Below are positions 56,109 through 64,000 of a stretch of 64,000 nucleotides of DNA, piece after piece (the stretch's first letter is position 1; every line of letters begins with the position of its first letter). The stretch is from contig CM043953.1 of assembly GCA_014529385.2 (NCBI GenBank), forward strand, positions 84,138,342 to 84,202,341, in the 5' to 3' direction. The DNA comes from Adiantum capillus-veneris. Its lineage: Eukaryota > Streptophyta > Polypodiopsida > Polypodiales > Pteridaceae. The translations under genes and the position numbers were made by a program. The notes beneath the pieces were generated by a model. The model did no database searches. It was not told the origin of the DNA and worked only from the letters and a program-made list of their open reading frames with translations.

Positions 56109-56418
56109 TGTTGGAGCTATATATACCAACACACAGGGAATGTCAAGTAGTGTGGACAGGGGCTCAAAGATATTGAAGTTGCTCAAAGATCTTGAAGAAT
56201 TTTCACCAATTCAATTGTATATATAGGGCTAGTGAACTTCCAAAGATACTTGAAAGCACACATTGTATATTATGGAGTGATGTAGCTCCTCAAAAATGAA
56301 TTTTGTAAACTTTGATAATTGTTAATATAACAGTGCATGTATATGGTGCTGTGGGTTTTTCCCTTGTACCCCCGAGGGTTTTTTCATCCACAGTTAGGGA
56401 CTCCTATTTGAGTGGGGG

Positions 56419-56579
56419 TGTTGGATCTATATATACCAACCCCTATACTATGTATAGCTAGGAGTCCCCACTATATATTTGTACTCAGTGTGTGTTCTCC
56501 ATACACTTTGGGGCTTGTACATGTTGGTGCCGTCTCTCTCTCCTCTTGTCTACATGCGCTCTCTCCCTCCGGGTCAACA
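56419..56579 (+). repeat. LTR (middle) of short-LTR element
   Basis: 161 bp, TGTTGGATC...GGGTCAACA, preceded by GAGTGGGGG and followed without spacer by TGGTATCAAAGC. TATATATA lies at 56428. It differs from 59959-60119 by a few bases. Confidence 0.85.
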
Positions 56580-56591
56580 TGGTATCAAAGC
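56580..56591 (+). promoter_or_regulatory. Primer-binding site (initiator-Met type)
   Basis: TGGTATCAAAGC immediately after the LTR end CAACA. This is the same sequence as in the chromovirus. Confidence 0.85.
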
Positions 56592-56914
56592 TAAGTAGTC
56601 TTTATCTTTCGTGATAATAAATTTATTTGTAAAGCATTGTCACGCAAAATTCAATAGTTTTTTGGCTTGCTTAAAATTAGTGAGATGGATTTTAAAGGGT
56701 AGCGCTGTGAGGTAGTCCTGCTCATGTACCACCGTGAAAGCACAGAGATGAAAGATGGAACCAACAAATAGCCTAGTGGATTGTATGCTCTAGTCTAAGC
56801 CTCGCTAGTGGGTTGTCTGCCTTGCACCTTGTTAGGAAATAAGACGTAGCTAAATAGATTTTTGAGTAGATTACTTAATGGAGAGAGATAGATTTCACAC
56901 ACAAGAGATTATAG

Positions 56915-56961
<47 letters not shown>

Positions 56962-57680
56962 CACGATATATGTGGTTCACCCAATGTGGGCTACGTCCAC
57001 GGGAAAGCAGCCACTCAATGGCTTTAGTACTTCAAAACAAGAAGTAGTTTACAAAGGGATTATACCCTTAACGGAGCTCCCGCCTTGCTTCACTCTCACC
57101 ACCTCACACTCACCTTGTTGCATCAACTTCACACTCTGAAATGTGTGTAGAAATGGCCTCCTTTTATAGGCCAAAAGGGCTGCCCTCTCTTATGAGAGAC
57201 AGCCATGTGTAGCCGCCCTTGTGCGAATAAGTCCAAATCGGACCCTCCAATCCGCCCATGTGTGGCCGCCCTTGAGAAGACAAGTCCGCTTTTGAATTCG
57301 GCCACCGGCCATTGAATTCGGCCACCGGCCACTGACCATTGACTTTCGACCACCGGCCACCAGCCATTGACTTCCGACCACCGGCCATTGGCCATTGACT
57401 ACCGGCCACCGACCAACTGACCGGTTGTTTTCCGACCACTTTCCGGCCGCCGGCCGGCCATAATATTCCGGCGAAAAAAAAGTCTCGGGGGCCTCCGCCC
57501 CCGAGGCCTCTAAAGTTGCTCCTGATTCTTGTCCTTGAAAATTTTTGGTTTCCAGTGAGTGATTTTCCTTCACGCACGATGGCTTCTCCTCATAATGGGG
57601 GCCTTACAAATGTGCGCTTTTATCACAGAAAATTACAAGGGTAAATCAGGCTCCATACTTAACACACCTCTCGTAACTCT
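56592..57680. other. Non-coding internal part with microsatellite and minisatellite
   Basis: (GA)n at 56921-56957 is followed by CACCCAATGTGGGCTACGTC (56978 on), a phrase common in plant LTR regions. That suggests a nested LTR starting near TGTTAGGAAAT (56828). Positions 57298-57425 are a minisatellite of CCGGCCA(C/T)TGAC(C/T) units. Frames on the minus strand (57129-57577) only spell the repeat. Confidence 0.5.
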
Positions 57681-58610
57681 CATGGTTCGCTGCTAGAAGC
57701 AAATCTAGATGATGATCAGAAGACCGAAATACTCGTGGCATGTATGCTATGTGCGCCTAATTTTTCAACCTTGTTAGTACATGCTCGCGTAATTGCAGAA
57801 CTGTTGTATACGCTGCAGAAGAAGTGTCTTGTTTACGCATGCAAAAGAGGCAGCTTGTCTTGATCCAAAGTCCTCATGGGGGACGGTTCCACTTCCTGGA
57901 AGCATTAAGGACTGATATCAGCAGTTCAAATATACCTTCTTGGAAGCGTTGAGGATTAATAACGTCAAAGGCCGTCCTATCTCAGCAGTCACGGCAGCTA
58001 TGCCGGGAGGGCACTCCTTGATTTGCAGTAGGCATGCTATTTTAAAATAATATAACGTTATTTTAAGAGTGACAAGCATGGATGACCAGCTTTTTAGGAG
58101 CAGAGCGGTAGCGGCTACCTTGATTCACAGCCAATTATAGCTGACCGCATGTTATTTTAAGATAATATAATTTTTTTTAAGAGTGACGAGCATGGATGAC
58201 GGTTGACCAGCGTTTTAGGAGCAGAGCGGATCTCTGGGTACATGCCACCCTAGAAAGTGTGTTGGGACTTTGTAATAAGCACGTGCTTGTGACGAAGCTG
58301 CTGGATACATGCTTATGAGTAGAGAGAAGCTTTCCCATCGAGCAGAACCAGGTCGCGATGACCATAGACGCTATGAGAAGGTGCTTCTATCTTCTTGTTG
58401 GCCTGCACTGCTTCTTGCATAGATTTGCAAGGGTTGATTTATTATGCTTGCGCCCTTGTTTCTCGAACTCAGCATCGCTATTGTATATTCGGCGAGTTGT
58501 TTACGGAAGCATCCTAGTATATTTTTTCATGGCCGGCAGTTTACGCCATCTTCTATTTTATTTTTCTTTTTTTTTGGCCTTGGTCGTCACTTAAATTTGT
58601 TCGATAGTGA
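57681..58610. other. Non-coding stretch, little structure
   Basis: An imperfect duplication is seen: GAGTGACAAGCATGGATGACC at about 58067 and GAGTGACGAGCATGGATGACG at about 58180. Both follow TTTTAA(A/G)ATAATATAA. Nothing else is supported. Confidence 0.5.
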
Positions 58611-58845
58611 CCTTGACCTTGCCCAAATAACATAAATATGGGTTCATGTTCATGTTCTCACCAGTTATAGATAAGAACCAATCGTAAGTGACCTTGCCGA
58701 GATAACGTAAATATGGGTTCATGTTCATGTTGTCACCAGCTATAGATAAGAACCAATCGTAAGTAACCTTGCCCAGATAACATAAATATGGGTTCATGTT
58801 CATGTTGTCACCGGCTATGAATAAGATCCAATCGTAAGTGACCGT
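58611..58845. repeat. Tandem repeat, 75-bp unit, three copies
   Basis: Units start at about 58621, 58696 and 58771 with GCCC/GCCGA. Each holds ATAAATATGGGTTCATGTTC or a close variant and ends CCAATCGTAAGTGACC. The open minus-strand frame 58803-58591 is a by-product. Confidence 0.92.
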
Positions 58846-58984
58846 ATATTTATCTTCTAAGAGGTTGCAAATGTTTATATTAGCTAATCAAAGATGACTG
58901 TTTATTTGTCTAAGAGTTTTGCCTTATAAATCAATTGTTCCATGGAATCATCTGTTTATAATTGATTATTAAATTGACTTTGTG

Positions 58985-59430
58985 ACTACCATGGTGAGTA
59001 CCATGATGCCATGGGACGTACAGCCATGATGATGATTGCTTTTCTTTGATTTGTTGAAATTGTTGGTGCTAGACTATTTGATTTGTTGAAAATGTCTCAA
59101 ATGCCATGGTGAGAACCATGATGCCATGGTACGTAAATCCATGATGATTATTGTTGTTTTTAAATGTTTTATTTGTTGAAAGCGTCTCTGATGCCATGGT
59201 ACGTAAAGCCATGATGATTCATATTTCAAAGTTTTTCTAAGCGTCTCTGATGCCATGGTACGTAAATCCATGATGCTTATTGCTATTTCAAATTTTTTAT
59301 TTATTGAAAGCGTCTCTGATGTCATGGTACATAAATCCATGATGATTGCTATTTCAAAGTCTTTCCAAGCGTCTTTAATGCCATGGTGAACACCATGATG
59401 CCATGGTACGTAAGCCATGATGACGACAAC
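58985..59430. repeat. Degenerate tandem repeat around CCATGGTACGTAAA
   Basis: About seven occurrences of GATGCCATGGTACGTAAA(T/G)CCATGATGAT and related AAGCGTCTCTGATGCCATGG, spaced about 60-95 bp. Each contains the small palindrome CCATGG and some contain CCATGGTGA(G/A)(A/C)ACCATGATGCCATGG. The 155-residue minus-strand frame only translates the repeat. Confidence 0.85.
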
Positions 59431-59958
59431 TGTAATTGAGATCTTGGGAACCCCAATGTATGTATTACATGCCAGCTTTGTATATATGTGTGCATATGTG
59501 ATTACATTGATTTTATGTTTGTTTCTATGCCATCTACACATGTGATTGTATCGGTCTTATGTTTGTTTCTATGTCATCTCTAGAGCGGCGTCGCGAACCG
59601 TCTCTAAGGATAATGTGATGTTGTTATCTCTAACCTTCACGTCTCGATATGTTTCTTGAGTTGATGTTGTTTACAGGGAATGTCAAGTAGTGTGGACAGG
59701 GGCTCAAAGATATTGAAGTTGCTCAAAGATCTTGAAGAATTTTCACCAATTCAATTGTATATATAGGGCTAGTGAACTTCCAAAGATACTTGAAATCACA
59801 CATTGTATATTATGGAGTGATGTAGCTCCTCAAAAATGAATTTTGTAAACTTTGATAATTGTTAATATAACAGTGCATGTATATGGTGCTGTGGGTTTTT
59901 CCCTTGTACCCCCGAGGGTTTTTTCATCCACAGTTAGGGACTCCTATTTGAGTGGGGG

Positions 59959-60119
59959 TGTTGGAGCTATATATACCAACCCCTATACTATGTATAGCTA
60001 GGAGTCCCCACTATATATTTGTACTCAGTGTGTGTTCTCCATACAGTTTGGGGATTGTACATGTTGGTGTCGTCTCTCTCTCCTCTTGTCTACATGTGCT
60101 CTCTCCCTCTGGGTCAACA
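59959..60119 (+). repeat. LTR (right end) of short-LTR element
   Basis: 161 bp, TGTTGGAGC...GGGTCAACA, after the same GAGTGGGGG tract as 56411-56418. The following sequence (TTTTGGACATTG) is unrelated flank rather than a primer-binding site. Confidence 0.85.
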
Positions 60120-60249
60120 TTTTGGACATTGAAGGGGGGAGGCCAAACAAGGCCAAAAAAACATGAGCATGGGGGACAACCCATGGGCTCACCGAGCCTT
60201 TACCTCGACCAATTAGGGCAATAAGACATAGGGTTTTGGACTAGGGTCA

Positions 60250-60400
60250 AATAGACTTGCCGTTTGGCCCCTCTATTAGAGGGGTTTTTGCATGTCGATT
60301 TGCATGCAATGGGCTCCCCAAATGGACTGCCCATTGCATGCAAATAGGCATGCCAAAACCTCTCTAATAAAGGGGCCAAACGGCCAATTAGGGCAATAAA
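60250..60400. repeat. Foldback repeat copy 2
   Basis: CCCCTCTATTAGAGGGG, then TTTGCATGCAATGGGC on one side and GCCCATTGCATGCAAA then CCAAAACCTCTCTAATA on the other. It forms a hairpin of about 65 bases per side. Confidence 0.85.
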
Positions 60401-60429
60401 CATAGGGTTTTGGGCTAGGGTCAAATAGA

Positions 60430-60652
60430 CTTGCCATTTGGCTCCTCTACTAGAGGGGCCAAACTCATACCTAAAATGGCTTGAGTTTAGTCCCTCTATT
60501 AGAGGGGTTTTGGGCTACCGATTTGCCCCCTCTACTATTAGAGGGGTTTGGTCCCTCTATTAAAGAGATGTTGGCATGCCTATTTGCATGCAATGGGATG
60601 CCCATTGCATGAAACTAAGCATTCCAAAATCCCTCTAATAGAGGGGCCTCTC
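60430..60652. repeat. Foldback repeat copy 3, rearranged
   Basis: Several CCCTCTATTAGAGGGG modules and a central GCATGCAATGGGATGCCCATTGCATG. It is followed by CCAAAATCCCTCTAATAGAGG. It appears to be two partial copies fused. Confidence 0.75.
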
Positions 60653-60653
60653 T

Positions 60654-60767
60654 CTTATTGATGAGTTAAAGGAGCTATGGACAGGTATCCCTGTCTACGA
60701 TGTGTCTCTACCATCAACGGAGTGTTATCGTGCCGCTTTGCGGGCACGGGGTGAAAGATGCAAATTA
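60654..60767 (+). pseudogene. TNP2 transposase fragment
   Basis: The frame LIDELKELWTGIPVYDVS matches the block PLIEELQELWNSIDVFDVSR of the CACTA TNP2 (about 7098-7155). A short tail RAALRARG follows. It is only about 35 residues of a diverged relative, with no surrounding CACTA structure. Confidence 0.65.
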
Positions 60768-61200
60768 GCATACATATTCGAGGTTTTTCCAAACTTATGG
60801 ACAGTGTCACCGGTACCAGCTACGCCAGTACCAGTGAGACCACTGAGCACGGCCAAGCTGATGGGCTTGTTTTCGATCACAAGTGAGACTAGTGGGCATA
60901 GCCAATCTTACGGGCTTGTTCCACGTCACCAGTGAGGCCATTACCAGTGTTACCAGTACTGACTGGGCCAGTTCCAGCAAGTCCAGTGGACGCGGGCAAG
61001 CTCACGAGCTCGTTCTAGATCGCCAATGAGGCCATTACCAATGTTATCAGTAATGGCTATGCGAGTTCCAGCGAGGCCTATGTTGAATGCCAGAGTCTAG
61101 AGCCAGTAAAACCAATACAAGTGCGAGTTCCAGCGAGGCCTATGTTGAGTGCCAGTGTCTAGAGCCAGTGAAACTAGTACCAGTATTCAAGTATTGAGTC
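60768..61200. repeat. Degenerate ACCAGT / CCAGCGAGGCC repeats
   Basis: Many short copies of (T)ACCAGT(G/A), a GTGAGGCCATTACCAGTGTT phrase twice, and GCGAGTTCCAGCGAGGCCTA twice (about 61062 and 61123). No coding sequence is supported. Confidence 0.6.
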
Positions 61201-61937
61201 GTGGAGCTTAAGGAAAGCTAATAATAGCATCTAGGGGGCAAAAAATACGGAAAATCCAGGATTACACATGCCATACAAAAGCTGTATAAAGAGGGGGGGG
61301 GGCTAAAAATAGGAGTTTGGATGCGCCCTAAAAGGCCATTTTTGGGGACTTAGGAAAGTTTCGGGGGGGGGGAGGAGGAGAGATTTTTTGGAGGAGACAG
61401 AAAAGTCAAAGAGGAAGAAGTGTACGAGGAGGACTTAGGGGATCAAAGTTTAACTGGCAGACTGCGGATTTTTTTCCAACGGGTTCGGACTATCTGATTG
61501 GGGGATTTTAAAGCGGCTGGCATACCTACACTGGAGTATGCAAAATGGTTCCAAATATCTGAGTAATGGAAACATCTTCTGATTGCCAACTTTGATCAAG
61601 TGTTTATATCTATTCTAAATTGGATTTTAGCCATTAACTCTGATCCGATCTGTGATATTCTCTTGCAATTTTCTCAAAACACCTCTATATCATCTTATTA
61701 ACACTAAATCGCCCCAATCCCACTAGTTTCCTTTGATTTGCACCTAGACTACTTCTCCATCTATAGCCAGAAGCCCGACGCTTTCCCGGTCGACCCTGGA
61801 GAGACATACACTCTGACAAATTTGTTGAACCTGACATGAAACTGATCGGGTAGACGGAAGTGGTGATGTTGGTAGGCCAAGATAATGGTAAGCAGTAGTT
61901 AATGCAACAATTTTCTACACTTATGCATCAATAGCAT
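61201..61937 (+). other. Leader or 5' LTR region of the gag-protease element
   Basis: It contains TATAAAGAGGGGG (about 61284), two G runs and pyrimidine-rich stretches before the gag frame. It may be the 5' LTR and leader, but without the other LTR its borders cannot be set. No primer-binding site is convincingly seen. Confidence 0.4.
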
Positions 61938-64000
61938 TTGCACCATCAGCAGATGATAACTCAAAGTTCGGACAGAGAAATGGAAGCTCGGATTCGTGAA
62001 GCCAGACAAGCAGTGACAGATGAATTGGGATGCTTTGAAGGTCATGGTCATGACATTTTAAAATTTTGTAAAGATTATGAGCAAGTTATGGAAGACAAAG
62101 GAGCAGAGGAGCATGCTGCAGTGGAGAATTTTGTACTTGTTGTCGTGCCTAAATTACGTGTATGGATTGAAGAATTGAGAACTGCACATGGTACTACGTG
62201 GGCAAAGTTCAAACAAGCTCTCAAGGATGAATATTTTCTTGAGGATAAGGAGCATGTTACAAAGAAGAGTTTTTTGAAGTGGGTGTAGCAGCATAAAAAG
62301 GGGCTATTTGCTCCTGAATTGTGAAAAAAAGATTTTCCCAATTGTCTGCAACTGAAGGGGCTGCTCTTAATTCAGAGAATGTAGAACTGTTTGTACAGGC
62401 TGCAAATGCAAAATTGCAAAAAAACTTAGTGGATCACCTTGAGGATCCCACAGGGGAGCTGGGACTGAAATCAGATTGGAAAGAAGTGATTGAAGCAGTC
62501 AATATGGTGGTAAAACGACAAAAAAGACTGGATAAGTTAGTTCAAATGAATGCAGATATGGGAGAAAAGGAAGAAGAGATTCTTGTGCCAATGAAGGATA
62601 AGATTCCAAAGGTAGAGGAATTGTTCATGGATGAGCTTGTGCAGGGGATCCAGGAATTGAACATCATTTTGAAAGCTGCAAAGCTTGAAGACAATAGTTC
62701 AACCTCCCGGTCAAGACAAGGTGGTCCAAAGAGAGAAAGTGGGAGTCAATATTGTATGTGGTGTGACAGTATTGACCATGTCAGGAATGAGTGGGAGGAG
62801 TTTTCCAAAGCCAAGCGTAAAGATGTAGTTTTTTGGAAGGATGGATCGATACACTTGTGGGAAATAGGGTTGCCTCTAAAGACCATATATGGAAAAGGTG
62901 GTATGAAGAAAATCATGGAAGAGATGTTGCAAGAATACCATGTGAGTGTAGCTCAAGCACTGACTTACGGTGTGAAAATTGAGAACAAAGAGCATGGAAA
63001 GCCAATTGAAGGTTCTAGCAAGAATGGGACCTTATGGCCGTATGCTATGACAACAACAAAAAAGGAAAAATTTGTGTATCAACAGTTGTGTCAAGTGGGA
63101 AATTGTATTAGGAAGACTAGTGGGTGGGAAGACCCTGTAGATTCCCTCTTAGCATATGCATACATAGCTAAATCTCAAAACAACAAGGCTTTTGTAGAAG
63201 AGAAAGCGAAAGAGGGAACAGGATTCTGGTGGGACTTCAAAGAGAATGATAAGATCAGAGGTACCAAAGGGAAAGGAGTCTAACTCAAGAGCGCCTCATA
63301 CCCCGCCTAACATCTCTATGGATGAGGCCGAGAAGGAGAAAAAGGTGGGGAAACTAGGAGGTCCTTCATATAAGCTGAGATCTGATATTGAATAAGCTAC
63401 TGATGTGAGGAAAGTACTTGAACGCATTTTGAATCGTAGGGTGGAGTTTACCCTAGGTGAAATCCTAGGTATTGCAAAGCGGGAATTTCATGACGATATT
63501 ATTGATCTCATGAAGAGTAAGCACAAATATTGTATGGGTATGAAAATGACCCAACTAGGACACAGGGGGTGCAGAGCATTTATGAACAAATTGAAGCTAT
63601 TATGGCTAGTGTTAATGAAGAAAAACTAGCTGAAGGTGAATGGGGAAGCATAATCAATAACGATGAGCTTCCAAGACGAGTAAAGCATGTCAGATTGCAT
63701 GAGGATGGGTATGGAGAAGATATACCTCGCAACCACTTTACATGGAATCATTGGGCTAGGATTACTACTGAAACTTTGGTAAAGGTAGGTGATTCCAAGG
63801 AGCTGCTTGTTGCATTGGTAGATCATGGGTCAGAAGTTAACCTTATGTCAAAGAGCTTATTCTTGAAAGAAAAGTGTCCTGTTGATGTGGAACATGGGTG
63901 GTGTATGCGAGCTGCTAATGCACAATCAGGGGATTTGGATGGTGCATTTCCTAATGTTAAAATAACCATAGGGGATATAAGTGATGAACAAACTTTTTTC
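61938..64000 (+). pseudogene. Gag-protease of a Ty3/gypsy-like element, cut by window end
   Basis: The first frame (61938-62288) has a gag-like capsid start (FEGHGHDILKFCKDYEQVME, VLVVVPKLRVWIEELR, WAKFKQALKDEYF). A stop and frame change follow. The 320-residue frame 62321-63283 carries a zinc-knuckle relic, Cys145-x2-Cys148-x4-His153-x4-Trp158, where the last Cys is replaced by Trp. The conserved-looking run FWKDGSIHLWEIGLPLKTIY follows. After another break a block VEFTLGEILGIAKREFHDDI (63440-63500) occurs. A retropepsin-like part follows with LVALVDHGSEVNLMSKSLF (63790-63850), where Asp-His-Gly stands in the active-site position. RT would follow beyond 64000. At least three frame changes make it a pseudogene. 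Family placement (Ty3/gypsy) is by overall gag-protease pattern; the lineage is not certain. Confidence 0.75.

Larger units (their letters stand above)
56109..60119 (+). mobile_element. Tandem short-LTR retroelement, non-autonomous
   Basis: It begins with 24 bases of LTR start (TGTTGGAGCTATATATACC, 56109). It jumps to a 286-bp 3' internal segment (56133-56418) with a purine tract (GAGTGGGGG), then a full 161-bp LTR (56419-56579). A primer-binding site (56580), about 3.1 kb of internal sequence, a second copy of the 3' internal segment (59673-59958) and a further LTR (59959-60119) follow. So two element units share the middle LTR and the first is mostly deleted. No gag or pol is recognisable. 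The short LTR and lack of genes suggest a TRIM- or LARD-like parasite of a Copia or Gypsy helper. Confidence 0.75.

Noticed and set aside
59074-59541. 155-residue minus-strand frame with repeated MDLRTMAS
   Set aside because: It is a translation of the CCATGG tandem repeat, without start context or known similarity.

Overview
This window is transposable-element DNA from a large, repeat-rich eukaryotic genome, most likely a land plant. The evidence is the element mix: a complete CACTA (En/Spm) transposon with a TNP2-type transposase (DUF4218- and DUF4216-like blocks), a chromodomain-type Ty3/gypsy element, a Tat-like Ty3/gypsy element with two RNase H domains, an L1-type LINE, and long GA/CT and GT/CA microsatellites. 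I see no host gene, rRNA, tRNA or CRISPR array. I cannot name the species.

The dominant structure is a giant inverted duplication. Positions 1-20822 reappear in reverse complement at 25718-55768, with about 4.9 kb of unique spacer between (20823-25717). Paired positions add up to about 55768 in the outer part and to 46540 in the inner part. The step between the two sums is a 9182-bp Tat-like LTR retrotransposon (27786-36967) that sits only in the right arm. It is flanked by a short target duplication, and the matching empty site lies at 18754-18757 in the left arm. The left arm is cut by the window edge, so the palindrome may be longer.

Each arm holds, from outside to inside: a broken CACTA-type second gene (1-1437 / 54330-55863); a chromovirus on the inward-to-outward strand (about 1425-16529 / 39236-54341), split by a complete CACTA element (1795-10606 / 45165-53971) with a 3-bp target duplication; a TNP2 gene fragment (16546-17344 / 38424-39219); long microsatellites; an L1-type LINE fragment (17641-19399 / 27141-27785 plus 36968-38081); and a mosaic of LTR pieces around a minisatellite (19400-20822 / 25718-27140). 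The CACTA element carries two divergent genes, TNP2 and a smaller TNPA-like gene. They are separated by about 1.1 kb of short palindromic CACACTAATG/CATTAGTGTG repeats.

The spacer contains the worn remains of an LTR element ending in a polypurine tract and a short LTR. Right of the palindrome (55869-64000) are foldback repeats, a tandem arrangement of a short-LTR retroelement (56109-60119), several tandem repeats, a TNP2 fragment, and the gag-protease part of another Ty3/gypsy-like element running off the window end.

Almost every coding region is broken by small frameshifts. The two arms often differ by one base in a homopolymer, so some breaks may be consensus errors rather than biology. 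Nesting gives a relative order: chromovirus, then CACTA insertion, then inverted duplication, then Tat-like insertion (or its loss from one arm).
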